Source: Cyclobacterium plantarum
GTDB lineage: Bacteria > Bacteroidota > Bacteroidia > Cytophagales > Cyclobacteriaceae
Length of the DNA stretch: 64,000 nt
NCBI RefSeq assembly: GCF_011290685.1
Contig: NZ_JAANYN010000006.1
Location: forward strand, 186,001-250,000
Direction of reading: 5' to 3'
The translations under genes and the position numbers were made by a program. This document shows, one piece after another, positions 1 through 9,652 of the stretch. Positions within the stretch are counted from its first letter, which is position 1. Each line of letters starts with the position of its first letter. Below the pieces are notes generated by a model, which saw only the letters and a program-made list of their open reading frames with translations, was not told the origin of the DNA and did not search any database.

Positions 1-214
1 TAAACGGCTTTATTCTGTATAAATACATATTGGTGAAAATCATCAAATATCATTTTCTTTCTACAAAAAAGATTGATTCCATTCACTTTTTCTGAGCATA
101 TATACTTTCTCTTAAATCATACTTTACTTTTATCCACAATCTTCGAATACAGTACTTAGTATTCTCCTGAGTATATCCTGTTTTATTGATGGGCTGCCTT
201 TTCCTGGAGCTGGC

Positions 215-247
215 TTTTTTTTGGGGGGGGGGGAAATGAAAAAAAAA
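215..247. repeat. T8-G11-A9 homopolymer block upstream of the Crp/Fnr gene
   Basis: Eight T (215-222) run directly into eleven G (223-233), and nine A follow at 239-247. The block lies about 150-180 bases before the likely start of the Crp/Fnr-type gene. A long G tract is unusual in this AT-rich spacer and is a typical substrate for slipped-strand length change. The rest of 1-397 shows no other gene or RNA that I can support. A sequencing or assembly length error at the tract is possible. Confidence 0.8.
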
Positions 248-397
248 GTCTGGATCTGACAGCCTACTACCTCTATCGGGCTGAGGACAGGAAATATGGC
301 CGGCACATTTTTTCACCAGCCCGGTACCTCTCCCCTCTTTGATCCATACTTTTTTTATCCTATATTCAGTATTCCATACGGCCTTTCGTATCCTTGT

Positions 398-958
398 ATG
401 GATTTGATGAAAATGGAAAATTTAAATGACTTGTTACAAGTTGACCCGAGTGCTACCTCCAGGCAATTACCGAAAGGTCACATACTTCAGCATCCGGGGG
501 ATGTCAAAGCCAGAAAATTTTATGTGAAAAAGGGCTTGGTCAGGAGCTATATCATAGACAGCAAAGGAAAAGAGCATATTTTTATGTTTGCTCCGGAAGG
601 CTGGATCATTGCCGATATAGAATCTTTGGAGTATCAGAAGCCCAGCACCTTATTTATCGATTGCCTGGAAGATTCAGAACTAATAGTGTTTGCCAAGGAT
701 ATCTTATCCCAAAAGAACGTCTCCAAAGAAATGGTTATCCGATATACAGATCGCTTATACCGGAGAATGGGGGCTTTGCAGCGGCGGGTGTTGATGATGA
801 TGAGTGCGCCTGCAATAGATCGGTACAACTATTTTTTGGAAACATACCCTGAGTTGCCTGAGCGTATTCCCCAACGGATGATAGCTACTTATTTGGGAAT
901 TACCCCTCAGGCGCTAAGCACCCTGAGAACGAAAATGGCTCAATCCAAATTATCTTGA
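398..958 (+). CDS. Crp/Fnr family transcriptional regulator
   Basis: Probable cytoplasmic one-component regulator of about 186 residues. The N-terminal two thirds read as a cyclic-nucleotide-binding-like beta roll, with YVKKGLVRSY and a following glycine/acidic turn. The C-terminus has a short helix-turn-helix (RIPQRMIATYLGITPQALS). Basic residues expected for cAMP binding are not obvious, so the ligand is unknown, as in many Bacteroidota members. The frame stays open upstream to an ATG at 296, but that would add 34 Pro/Phe/Tyr-rich residues unlike the family. The ATG at 398 is preferred; 407 and 413 are also possible. No clear Shine-Dalgarno is seen. The target genes are not evident, although the next genes lie on the same strand. 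Confidence 0.85.
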   Translation: MDLMKMENLNDLLQVDPSATSRQLPKGHILQHPGDVKARKFYVKKGLVRSYIIDSKGKEHIFMFAPEGWIIADIESLEYQKPSTLFIDCLEDSELIVFAKDILSQKNVSKEMVIRYTDRLYRRMGALQRRVLMMMSAPAIDRYNYFLETYPELPERIPQRMIATYLGITPQALSTLRTKMAQSKLS

Positions 959-1025
959 TTTATTCATCTGGATGAATGCATGGCGAAAAATAATTGTAGA
1001 AATTTGATACTAAACTTAAAAAAAT

Positions 1026-1238
1026 ATGAAAAACTATTCAAACGGTGAAATCACCATCCACTGGCAGCCCAAGTTATGCCAGCATGCTGGTATTTGTGTA
1101 AAAACATTGCCTAAAGTTTATAACCCAAAGGCTTCTCCATGGATTGCCATAGAAAATGCTTCTACAGAAGCACTGAAAGCCCAGGTAAATTCCTGCCCCT
1201 CAGGGGTATTGAGCTTTTCTCTTAATGAGAAAGTTTAA
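1026..1238 (+). CDS. YjdI-type (4Fe-4S) mono-cluster protein
   Basis: A 70-residue protein matching the small iron-sulfur YjdI/Fer4_19 pattern. It has WQPKLCQHAGICVKTLP near the N-terminus and NSCPSGVLSF near the C-terminus, so three cysteines plus a nearby His can hold a cluster. The biochemical role of the family is not established. Relatives often sit beside a small GNAT acetyltransferase. None is present here: the 100 bases after the stop contain only short open stretches. The gene starts 67 bases after the Crp/Fnr gene and could be cotranscribed with it. Family confidence is high, function low. Confidence 0.82.
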   Translation: MKNYSNGEITIHWQPKLCQHAGICVKTLPKVYNPKASPWIAIENASTEALKAQVNSCPSGVLSFSLNEKV

Positions 1239-1339
1239 AAAATGAAATAAAAACGGATCAATCGGTAATTATTTCCTTAGGAACTTGTCCAGAAGATGCA
1301 AAAACTAAGAAGTCCTACAGGAGATGAAAAAGGAAAAAA

Positions 1340-2266
1340 ATGGAATCAAAAGACACATCGCTACCCTGGCCCGTATTGAATTTCGGGGAATTACAAGATA
1401 CAATTGAAACCCTCCATCAATGGTTACAGATTGTAGGTAAAATACGACTGCGGACCATGCCCTGGCAAAATCATTCCTGGCATACCACCCTTTACCTGAG
1501 CCCCCATGGATTCACTACCCAGGGTATACCCCACCAGGGCGGGTTTTTCCAGATTGATTTTGATTTTATGCAACATCAACTGATCATCTCCTGTGCCCAT
1601 GGGGCAAGCCAGCGTATGGATCTCCGCCCCATGACCGTGGCAGATTTTTATAGGGAGCTTTTCGAGAAACTTTCGAAACTGGGAATCATTGTGAACATCC
1701 ATGGAAGTCCAAATGAACTGGAAACCGCCATCCCTTTCAAAGAAAATACGATTAACAAATCCTATGATCCCAATGCCGCCCACACCCTTTGGCAAGCCAT
1801 GGCTAAGGTCCAGGCTGTATTTAGCCGGTTCAGAAGTGAGTTTATTGGTAAATGCAGCCCGGTACATTTGTTTTGGGGTGCTTTTGACCTTGCTGTCACC
1901 CGCTTTTCCGGGAGACCTGCACCCCTTCACCCTGGTGGAGCTCCGAACATGCCCCTGGAAGTGATGCAGGAAGCTTACTCCAAAGAAGTTAGCAGTGCAG
2001 GTTTTTGGCCGGGATCTAAAGACTTTCCCTCACCCATCTTTTATGCTTACGCCTATCCCGCTGACCCGCTATTTGGCGAACAAAAAGTCCTTCCCAAGGA
2101 AGCGTTTTACAGTGCTGAAATGGGGGAATATGTCCTAAAATACGAAGACGTACAAGAATCAAAGGATCCCGAAGGCATGCTTTGGGATTTTTTACAGAGC
2201 ACCTACAAAGCAGCTGCTATCACTTCAAAATGGAACAGGAGCGATTTAGAACGAAACATCGATTAA
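1340..2266 (+). CDS. DUF5996 family protein
   Basis: A 308-residue protein without signal peptide or membrane segment, so probably cytoplasmic. The start region (LPWPVLNFGELQDTIETLH), the early IRLRTMPWQNHSWH and the later LFWGAFDLAVTRFSGR and FWPGSKDFPSPIFYAYAYP segments are characteristic of the DUF5996 family, which has no known biochemical function. The length fits the family. An AGGA-like sequence lies about seven bases before the ATG and supports this start. It follows the YjdI-type gene by 101 bases on the same strand. Nothing in the neighbourhood fixes its job. Confidence 0.8.
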   Translation: MESKDTSLPWPVLNFGELQDTIETLHQWLQIVGKIRLRTMPWQNHSWHTTLYLSPHGFTTQGIPHQGGFFQIDFDFMQHQLIISCAHGASQRMDLRPMTVADFYRELFEKLSKLGIIVNIHGSPNELETAIPFKENTINKSYDPNAAHTLWQAMAKVQAVFSRFRSEFIGKCSPVHLFWGAFDLAVTRFSGRPAPLHPGGAPNMPLEVMQEAYSKEVSSAGFWPGSKDFPSPIFYAYAYPADPLFGEQKVLPKEAFYSAEMGEYVLKYEDVQESKDPEGMLWDFLQSTYKAAAITSKWNRSDLERNID

Positions 2267-2486
2267 AGCGAAGCAAAAGAAAAAACCTCTGATTTTCCGG
2301 ATCACCTTCTTTTTACTTTTATTCCTGATAAAAAATGGATTGAGAAAATTCATTTTAAATACCACCCATTTGTGATGGATGTCACCACCGGGCAAAAGGC
2401 ATAAGGCTACTTTTGCTTTTATAAAAAAGTAAAAAATTCTTCGTTTATATACCATTTACTTTACTTTTCGATTTTAACCGAAAGCA

Positions 2487-2897
2487 ATGTCAAGCAAACA
2501 TCAAAAAGAAAAGAACCATAGAAAATGCCCTGCTTCAGGTATATTAGTGGTGATGCTTTTTGTAGTTTTCTTTTCATTCCATAGTCTCCAGCTACCAGGT
2601 ACTTTTTTGGATGAAGGGTATGCTTCCATCTCTCCACCACAGGTCTCCCAAACTCAGCCCCAACAGGTCCCTGAAAAAATGGCTGGTTATTTTCGGGAGA
2701 AAATCAAAGAAAAAGAGGAGGAGAATAGGGAAGAAAAATCACCCAGCCAAAGCCAAAATATGGCAAGTATATCCGGTGGATTCCGAGGGCAGCAATCCAT
2801 CCTGAAGTCCTACCTGTTTTTTAATCCTTCATTCATCTTTTATCACAGGGTATCTTTGTACCTACTCTTTAAAAATCTTCGTTTAGACCTGGATTAA
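2487..2897 (+). CDS. Hypothetical single-helix protein before dabA
   Basis: A possible 136-residue protein that I do not recognise. The N-terminus is basic (KHQKEKNHRK), then a hydrophobic stretch at about residues 19-35 suggests one membrane helix or uncleaved signal. A Pro/Gln-rich linker and a strongly charged Lys/Glu segment follow, then an aromatic/hydrophobic tail. It ends 66 bases before dabA on the same strand, so it may be the leader gene of the dab operon. Against it, the composition is low in complexity and no family match is evident. The 220 bases before it hold no gene that I can support. Confidence 0.45.
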   Translation: MSSKHQKEKNHRKCPASGILVVMLFVVFFSFHSLQLPGTFLDEGYASISPPQVSQTQPQQVPEKMAGYFREKIKEKEEENREEKSPSQSQNMASISGGFRGQQSILKSYLFFNPSFIFYHRVSLYLLFKNLRLDLD

Positions 2898-2963
2898 GAG
2901 CAGGGAGAAAACTGAGTTTTTCAGTCATTGCGATTTATTAGTCTACCTTAAATAATCTAAATT

Positions 2964-5453
2964 ATGACGCAGGACGTGTCATCTGACCTGGATCAAGTTA
3001 TCAGGAAATTAGCGCATTACCTACCTGCACAGTCCCCACTAAAGGATTTTGTGCATCACAATACATTGCATGCTTTCCAGTACTTACCTTTCCACCAGGC
3101 CCTGCAGGAAGCTGCAGAAAACTTTGGTTACAAGGTTTATTGGAATATTGAAAACTTCAGAAAACGCTATCAGGAAAAGAAAATCAACGCGGAAATTCTG
3201 GAACGGGTGATTCTCAACCACAAAGGAGCAGATGAACTGACACATTGGATAAACTTGTTGCTTCACCAGCCGGTAATGACGTATCCGGAGCCGAGGGTGG
3301 GACAAATCCGAAAACTCTGGAGAGAAGCATACCATCTCAATCTGGACAAGGAGGTCCATCAGGTATTATTTAGGTTGGTAAGTTCCTATTTGGATCAGGG
3401 AATTGCTCTCTGGAGGTTCCCGGCAAAAACCAAAGGATTTTTAACCGCAATAAGGGAATTGGAAAAAAACAGTTTCAGCACCTTTATCAAAAGTAAGCGG
3501 GCAAGAAAACTTCTCCTGGACCCCCATACTCAATTGGAGGATTTGCTGAAGTTACTGGTAGGAAATGAGAGATACCATGGGCAGTATCTTTTCGACCAGC
3601 AATTTGCCCACCCGGGTTGGTCGGGTATGGTAGCAGTATTGGAGCAAAATGATAGCGGTCTGCTGGACAAAAGGAAAATCAGCCTCAAAGATCTGATTTT
3701 TCTGGAGTGTCTGCTGGAAATTGATGCACTGGACAGAAGAAGGGGGAAGAGTTGGGCCGCTTTGGCAGCATGGATTCCATCTGATCTACCCCTGATATTC
3801 GATAAAATAAGTTATTCGGAATTTTTCGACATTCATAAATTATGGCAAGAAACCTTGGAATGGACCTATTATGACCAGGTCATCAAGGGACTCCAGTTAA
3901 GCCACGAGGCAGATTTTAAAAAAGCGGCGACTTTTCAGGCGATGTTCTGCATAGATGACAGGTGTTGTTCTATCCGACGCTACGTGGAACGGTTTGAACC
4001 GGAGGCGCAAACCTTTGGCACTGCGGGCTTCTTTAACCTCCCTTTCTACTTTCAGCCCGAACATGGAAAGTTCATGACTAAAGTATGTCCGGCGCCAATC
4101 ACTCCAACACATCTGATTAAAGAAACCGAATCCAAAATCAGACATGAAAAGGATGTACATTTCAGCAAGCATACCAAGGGAATTTTTGGAGGATGGGCAA
4201 TAAGTCAAACGGTTGGTTTTTGGTCCGCATTGAAATTGGCCAAAAGCATCTTTTTCCCCTCGGAAACACCTGCCATGGTATCGTCTTTCAAGCATATGGA
4301 TCCCAAAGGAAAACTTAGTATCAGTGCTCAAAATCACAAACACCTGCATCAGGGTCTGCAGGTAGGTTTCACTTTAGAAGAAATGGCTAATGCAGTAGAA
4401 GGATTGTTGAAAAGCATAGGGCTCGTGAAGAATTTTGCACCGTTGGTCTATGTCATCGGCCATGGGGCGAGTTCGGTAAACAATACGCATTATGCTGGAT
4501 ACGATTGTGGGGCCTGTAGCGGACGGTCCGGATCGGTCAATGCCCGGGTAGCTGCTGCTATTGGCAACATGTCGGAAGTGAGAGAGATTCTGACCAAAAG
4601 AGGCATCCTTATTCCGGAAACTACACAGTTTGTCGGCGGGCTGCATGACACCACAAGAGACGAAATGGAATTTTACGATGAGGAGATTCTGATCAGTGCC
4701 AACAGACTCTTGCACGAAAGAAACAAACAAACCTTCGACACTGCTTTGGATTACAATGCAAAGGAAAGATCCAGAAGGTTTCATACCGTCAACTCCAGTC
4801 AGGTGGCCAGGAAGGTCCATGAAAAGGTAAAAAAAAGAGCCATGTCACTTTTTGTAACCAGACCGGAATGGAACCACGCAACGAATGCACTCTGTGTCAT
4901 TGGAAAGCGGGAGAATAACCGCCACTTATTTTTAGATAAACGTGCCTTCCTAAACTCATACGATCACCGAATTGATCCGGAAGGAAGCTACCTGTTGGGC
5001 ATACTCAAGGCGGTAGCACCGGTATGCGGTGGAATCAATTTAGAATACTATTTTTCTAAAGTAGATAACGACCGGTTAGGAGCTGGAAGTAAGCTACCCC
5101 ACAATGTAATGGGCCTGATAGGTGTGGCCAATGGGATGGACGGGGATTTGCGTACAGGATTGCCTCTGCAAATGGTCAATATTCATGACCCAGTCCGGAT
5201 TTTAATTACCGTCGAGCATTTCCCCGACATCGTTTTGAAAATCATCCAAATCCAAAAGCAAACCTATGAATGGTTTGCCAACGATTGGGTGAAGTTGGTT
5301 TGTATCCATCCGGAAAGTAAACGGGCCTATGTTTTCAAAAAAGGCGCATTTATGGAATACCAAACAGTTACAAAGGGAATAGACACCGTTCAAAACCTCG
5401 ACGAACTCCTGGCTTCTACCTCCGAAAACTTGCCCGTATTCTTAATTTCCTAA
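2964..5453 (+). CDS. dabA: DabA, inorganic carbon uptake subunit (DUF2309/UPF0753)
   Basis: An 829-residue DUF2309 protein, the cytoplasmic beta-carbonic-anhydrase-like subunit of the DAB carbon accumulation complex. In characterised DabA a zinc is held by Cys, Asp, His and Cys. The matching residues are visible here: C329 and D331 in FCIDDRCC, H500 in VIGHGASS and C515 in GYDCGAC. The Cys-to-Asp and His-to-Cys spacings (2 and 15) equal those known for DabA. The family model is energy-coupled hydration of CO2 to bicarbonate at the membrane with DabB. dabB starts four bases after this stop, so they are translationally linked. In a heterotroph the likely benefit is bicarbonate for carboxylases; that part is inference. 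Confidence 0.93.
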   Translation: MTQDVSSDLDQVIRKLAHYLPAQSPLKDFVHHNTLHAFQYLPFHQALQEAAENFGYKVYWNIENFRKRYQEKKINAEILERVILNHKGADELTHWINLLLHQPVMTYPEPRVGQIRKLWREAYHLNLDKEVHQVLFRLVSSYLDQGIALWRFPAKTKGFLTAIRELEKNSFSTFIKSKRARKLLLDPHTQLEDLLKLLVGNERYHGQYLFDQQFAHPGWSGMVAVLEQNDSGLLDKRKISLKDLIFLECLLEIDALDRRRGKSWAALAAWIPSDLPLIFDKISYSEFFDIHKLWQETLEWTYYDQVIKGLQLSHEADFKKAATFQAMFCIDDRCCSIRRYVERFEPEAQTFGTAGFFNLPFYFQPEHGKFMTKVCPAPITPTHLIKETESKIRHEKDVHFSKHTKGIFGGWAISQTVGFWSALKLAKSIFFPSETPAMVSSFKHMDPKGKLSISAQNHKHLHQGLQVGFTLEEMANAVEGLLKSIGLVKNFAPLVYVIGHGASSVNNTHYAGYDCGACSGRSGSVNARVAAAIGNMSEVREILTKRGILIPETTQFVGGLHDTTRDEMEFYDEEILISANRLLHERNKQTFDTALDYNAKERSRRFHTVNSSQVARKVHEKVKKRAMSLFVTRPEWNHATNALCVIGKRENNRHLFLDKRAFLNSYDHRIDPEGSYLLGILKAVAPVCGGINLEYYFSKVDNDRLGAGSKLPHNVMGLIGVANGMDGDLRTGLPLQMVNIHDPVRILITVEHFPDIVLKIIQIQKQTYEWFANDWVKLVCIHPESKRAYVFKKGAFMEYQTVTKGIDTVQNLDELLASTSENLPVFLIS

Positions 5454-5457
5454 CGCC

Positions 5458-7335
5458 ATGGTAAATCATCTGATGATCAGTTTATTCGTCTTAATGCCAC
5501 TGGCAGCATTTTTAATTTCATTACTTATTCCAAGAGGTCGTGAAAATAGCTTTTCCAGGTTGGCTTTTGTATCAGTGAGCTTGCAACTAGTGGGAATTTC
5601 GGGATACATTTGCTATTGGGTAAGTATGGGAATGCATCCCATCAACATCGGAGACTGGGAACTTTACAACAACGGAGACTACCGGTTTTTACTGGATTTC
5701 TATTTTGATACCCTTACGGCGGCTTTTCTATGGGTGGGTGCATTTATTACTTTTCTGATAACCAGATACAGCCGGTTTTACCTGCATCTTGAGGAGGGAT
5801 ACAAGCGGTTCTTTAATACGCTGCTCTTTTTCTATCTTGCCTACATTGTTACCGTGGTAGCTGGAAATTTCGAAACCTTATTTTTGGGATGGGAAATGCT
5901 GGGAATCGCTTCCTTCCTGTTGATCGCTTTTTACCGGGATCGCTATTTGCCGGTAAGGAATGCCGTAAAGGCTTTCTCCATCTACCGGATTGGAGATATT
6001 GGTATCATTCTAGCTATGTGGGCCAGCCACCATCTATGGCAAGAAAACATCAGCTTTATCAAATTATTGGATAAAGATCTTGTTTCCGAACAAATGGGCA
6101 TGCACGGTGGAATTGGGCTATTTATCGCGATTTGCTTGTGGATCGCTGCCGCTGCCAAATCCGCGCAATTTCCTTTTTCCTCCTGGTTACCTCGGGCCAT
6201 GGAAGGACCGACGCCCTCCTCTGCCATATTTTATGGCTCCCTGTCCGTGCATTTTGGGGTTTTTCTCCTGCTTCGAACCTTCCCCTTTTGGGAGCATCAA
6301 CTGACGGCCAGAATACTAATTGGGGGGTTAGGCTTGCTGACAGCATTGCTTGCCTATCCAATTGCAAGGGTGCAGACGACTATTAAAACCCAAATTGCCT
6401 ACGCATCCATTGCACAGATCGGGATCATGTTTATCGAAATAGCCTTGGGTCTGCAAATGCTGGTATTGATTCATTTTGCAGGTAATGCCTTCCTCAGAAC
6501 TTACCAGCTATTGGTCTCTCCTTCGGTAGTTGCCTATATGATCAGGGATCAGTTTTACCATTTCATACCCAAACCAATTCCACTGAAGCATACTTTCTCC
6601 AAAAGATTGGCTTACAGTCTTTATATCCTATCTCTGAAAGAATGGCATTTGGATACCTTGTTGAACCTGCTGGTTTTCAAACCCATCAAAAAGTTGGGAA
6701 GAAAACTTGATTTCCTAACACCCAAAAACCTGTTTCGGTATTTTTTACCCCTCTTTCTACTCGGTTTATTGTTGTATTTCAATCAGGATTTTGCTTCTGA
6801 AATAAGCCGATACTACTTACCCGGGCTTTTTGGTTTTTTGGGTTTGATGATGGTATTCAAAGCCTTTTCGGAAAGAAAACACCCCAGACTGGCTTTGATG
6901 TTGGTGATGGCCAACCATTTCTGCATAGCCCTGGCAGTGGCCTTTAATGAAACGTTCGATTATAAGCAAACGCTGATATACCTCAGCGGGGTGGTGGTAT
7001 CGGGAGTCATAGGATATTGGGTCCTGGAACGCTTAAGGAATAAAGAAAAAGATTACTTTGACCTCAATCAATATTATGGGCATGTGTATGAGCATCCCAG
7101 GCTTGCCTTGGTTTTTTTACTGGCAGCATTGGCCCTAATGGGCTTTCCCATCAGCCCTACCTTCATAGGGGTAGATTTGTTATTCAGCCATATCCACGAA
7201 GACCAGTACATATTGGCAGCTTTCAATGCCATCAGTTTCATTTTCGGGGGAATTGCCCTTATCCGAATCTACGCAAGGTTGTTCCTTGGTCCTCACATTA
7301 AGAACTACCATACCACCGCTTTAAAATCTTCTTGA
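5458..7335 (+). CDS. dabB: DabB, NuoL/MrpD-like proton-conducting subunit
   Basis: A 625-residue polytopic membrane protein of the NADH-quinone oxidoreductase subunit 5 (NuoL/MrpD) type. The core has the usual GWEMLGIASFLLI helix, then AAAKSAQFPFSSWLPRAMEG and PTPSSAI, the signature of proton-translocating subunits. No other Nuo or Mrp genes are nearby, and the gene directly follows dabA with a four-base gap. This identifies it as the DabB membrane partner rather than a complex I subunit. Two further hydrophobic blocks fill the C-terminal half. Within the DAB complex it is thought to couple cation flow to CO2 hydration by DabA. Confidence 0.9.
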   Translation: MVNHLMISLFVLMPLAAFLISLLIPRGRENSFSRLAFVSVSLQLVGISGYICYWVSMGMHPINIGDWELYNNGDYRFLLDFYFDTLTAAFLWVGAFITFLITRYSRFYLHLEEGYKRFFNTLLFFYLAYIVTVVAGNFETLFLGWEMLGIASFLLIAFYRDRYLPVRNAVKAFSIYRIGDIGIILAMWASHHLWQENISFIKLLDKDLVSEQMGMHGGIGLFIAICLWIAAAAKSAQFPFSSWLPRAMEGPTPSSAIFYGSLSVHFGVFLLLRTFPFWEHQLTARILIGGLGLLTALLAYPIARVQTTIKTQIAYASIAQIGIMFIEIALGLQMLVLIHFAGNAFLRTYQLLVSPSVVAYMIRDQFYHFIPKPIPLKHTFSKRLAYSLYILSLKEWHLDTLLNLLVFKPIKKLGRKLDFLTPKNLFRYFLPLFLLGLLLYFNQDFASEISRYYLPGLFGFLGLMMVFKAFSERKHPRLALMLVMANHFCIALAVAFNETFDYKQTLIYLSGVVVSGVIGYWVLERLRNKEKDYFDLNQYYGHVYEHPRLALVFLLAALALMGFPISPTFIGVDLLFSHIHEDQYILAAFNAISFIFGGIALIRIYARLFLGPHIKNYHTTALKSS

Positions 7336-7429
7336 TTCAGGCACCATGAAACCGAGCTTGATGGGGCTACACATAGCTATCGATTAACTGCATGGAATTG
7401 CAGATGACAAAAAATGAAACGCAAAATAT

Positions 7430-7450
7430 CCCCAAAAACTTGGGGCTATT
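7430..7450. terminator. Candidate terminator between convergent operons
   Basis: A six-base-pair stem CCCCAA/TTGGGG with an AAAC loop occupies 7430-7445, in the 162-base gap between dabB (plus) and the minus-strand dehydrogenase gene. A CTATTTT run follows on the plus strand and T-rich sequence follows on the minus strand, so it may serve both. The stem is short and the U tract interrupted. Confidence 0.45.
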
Positions 7451-7497
7451 TTACCATTTTTTATAGACGCCTTTCAAAGGAACAACCATGCTCACTT

Positions 7498-9597
7498 TTA
7501 TTCGGTTACCTTCATAATCCCCTGCATCACGTACGCATGTCCCGGAAAGGTACACACATAGGTATAATCACCGGCAACCGTGGGAGCCTCAAAATAGATG
7601 GTTTCTGAACTTTCAGGTGAAAGGATATTGGTATGAAAAAGCACATCCTCAGAATTGGGTATATAGTTTTTCTGAGAACCTTCCAAGCCCATTTCTAAAG
7701 CCTCCTCTCCCACCTCGATGGCAGTGTTTGGCATGACGATCACCAGGTTGTGAAGCATGTCATCGTTATTATTGAAAGTGATTTGTACTTTGCTTCCAGC
7801 TTTTACTTCGAAAAAATCTTTATCATATTTCAATCCCGGCCTTGTGCCCATCGTAATGCGTTCGTCGGGTCCATTGGTCCAGGATCCAGGCATTTCCGTC
7901 AAGTGTTTACTTTGATTTGAAGTAGCCTTATCCGGGGTTGGTTCATTGGAGTCCGCAACGGCTACGTTTTGGTGCGCTGCATGGGGCTTGGCAGCTGTTT
8001 CCCTGATTTCAGAAAGATCCACTTTTTCCCCGGTCGGAATTTGATTCAGGGTATAATAACCTACAGCATGCAATAAACCCATGCCTTCCTTTGACCTGAT
8101 TCCTTCAGCATTAATTTCATGGATATAGCCCTCCTTCATTCCATCCACTACCAATCTTACTTTTAGTCCATCCTCAGAAACCAGGGCTGCTTTTAGCAGC
8201 AGGTCTTCCAGTTCGATTACCGGGCTGCCGTAATTGTGGTGGTACTTGTAATTGAAACTGGATAGTTGATACGCCTCAATATTTTGGGCTACGGACGCAT
8301 CTACAGGCTTGGTAAACTCCAATTCAAACCCGTCTGGTCGGGCTTTTGCCGTTTTTATTTCAAAGGGTACTTTGCCTGTCCAAACCAATCTTTGTAAGCC
8401 AAAAGGCTCCTTGCCTGTAGAACTCCAGCCCCTGCTGGTCATGCCCACAAAGAGCGATGCATCTTTTCCCCATACCATCCGCAATATTCCGGAAGAAAAA
8501 CCCTCTCTGAAAGGGAAAGCTACTCCTTGATAAACACCGTTTACTTTTTCCAGGTAGACGCGTACAATCTTGCTGTGTCCCTGATCACCAACGAAAAGTT
8601 GATCCGTAAAAGGCCCAAAAGCTCCACCGGAATTGTCCAACAGTATATCAGAGGTAGAAATGCCCATCAGCCCATGTGGCAGCCATACCGCAGGGGTCTT
8701 GAATCCGGGAATATCCGCAGCAACTTTTGACATGGGTTCCCCTGTATCTGGTATGTCCTCTGGTTTTAACGTAACAGGAGATTCGTCCAAATGAGTCCAT
8801 ACAAGGCCTTCGGGATTACCCACGAAGTCGCCGGTTTCCACATGGGTAATCCTGCCCGAACCAACCCAATCCCCTTGGTTTTCAGCATAGAACACCTCTC
8901 CTTCTGCATTATATCCCATACCTGCAGGTGACCTCATTCCGGTAGCTACTGGTTTCATGTCTCCATCGGGAGAGACCTTCATCATCCAGCCCCGCCATTT
9001 GGCCAGGCTGGCGCCGTGTCCTATCCAACCCAAATTCAGGTTAACGAGCATGTCTCCTTCCGGGGTGAATAAGGGACCATAGGAGTATTCGTGGTAATTC
9101 CCGGAAAGAGGCCAGGAAACGATAGTCTCATATGTATCCGCTCTCCCATCTCCGTTTCTATCTGTTAATTTGGTTAGTTCCGACCTTTGACTGGCAAATA
9201 AACTACCCTCATGGTAGGCCAGACCCAGAGGTTCGTGCAAGCCTTCAGCAAATCGGGTAAATCGGGGAATACGCGTACCAGTCATATAAGGATTCTCTAC
9301 CAACCAGACCTCCCCCCTTCGGGTGGCCACACCCAAACTTCCATCCGGAGTTACAGCCAAACCACCCACTTCCAGTTCTATCCCATCAGGAATGGGAACA
9401 GTTAAAATAGAATAATAATCCTGCTCCTTTGGTGCACCAGGATCCGATTGGGCAGGCTCCTGAGCTTGTAAGTCGAGTGACAGCTGCAGTAAGAAGGCAA
9501 CCATAGACAAGCTGAAAAATTTACAGAAGGTAAATTTTTTACGGTAAGAAACCAAAGTACAAGTCCGGGTAAATAGGCTATTATTATCAATTTTCAT
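7498..9597 (-). CDS. Secreted beta-propeller (PQQ-type sugar) dehydrogenase fused to a blue-copper domain
   Basis: A 699-residue exported protein with a Sec-type signal ending near LDLQAQ. Residues about 60-400 form a six-bladed-propeller-like unit resembling soluble glucose/sorbosone dehydrogenases and NHL-type proteins (TPDGSLGVATRRGEVW, NGDGRADTYE, GMRSPAGMGYN). The last 120 residues are an azurin/auracyanin-like cupredoxin with the four type-1 copper ligands visible: H616 in LHNLV, and C682, H687 and M691 in CTFPGHAYVM. The spacing C-x4-H-x3-M equals azurin. This suggests a dehydrogenase carrying its own electron acceptor; PQQ binding and the substrate are inferred. It is the last gene of the minus-strand group, 55 bases after the DUF1080 gene. 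Confidence 0.8.
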   Translation of the reverse strand: MKIDNNSLFTRTCTLVSYRKKFTFCKFFSLSMVAFLLQLSLDLQAQEPAQSDPGAPKEQDYYSILTVPIPDGIELEVGGLAVTPDGSLGVATRRGEVWLVENPYMTGTRIPRFTRFAEGLHEPLGLAYHEGSLFASQRSELTKLTDRNGDGRADTYETIVSWPLSGNYHEYSYGPLFTPEGDMLVNLNLGWIGHGASLAKWRGWMMKVSPDGDMKPVATGMRSPAGMGYNAEGEVFYAENQGDWVGSGRITHVETGDFVGNPEGLVWTHLDESPVTLKPEDIPDTGEPMSKVAADIPGFKTPAVWLPHGLMGISTSDILLDNSGGAFGPFTDQLFVGDQGHSKIVRVYLEKVNGVYQGVAFPFREGFSSGILRMVWGKDASLFVGMTSRGWSSTGKEPFGLQRLVWTGKVPFEIKTAKARPDGFELEFTKPVDASVAQNIEAYQLSSFNYKYHHNYGSPVIELEDLLLKAALVSEDGLKVRLVVDGMKEGYIHEINAEGIRSKEGMGLLHAVGYYTLNQIPTGEKVDLSEIRETAAKPHAAHQNVAVADSNEPTPDKATSNQSKHLTEMPGSWTNGPDERITMGTRPGLKYDKDFFEVKAGSKVQITFNNNDDMLHNLVIVMPNTAIEVGEEALEMGLEGSQKNYIPNSEDVLFHTNILSPESSETIYFEAPTVAGDYTYVCTFPGHAYVMQGIMKVTE

Positions 9598-9652
9598 ACG
9601 CTAATCTTCCAATAATATTGGTTATATAAATTACTTCATGCTTTTGTTATCA

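Noticed and set aside
83-316. 77-codon minus-strand frame at the window start
   Set aside because: Spans the homopolymer block, whose runs give artificial Phe/Pro/Lys strings; no credible protein.
296-397. N-terminal extension of the Crp/Fnr protein
   Set aside because: The added 34 residues are rich in Pro, Phe and Tyr and do not resemble the family; the ATG at 398 fits better.
1239-1339. Remnant of a GNAT acetyltransferase after the YjdI-type gene
   Set aside because: Such a gene often follows YjdI, but the roughly 28-codon open stretch here shows no acetyltransferase motif.
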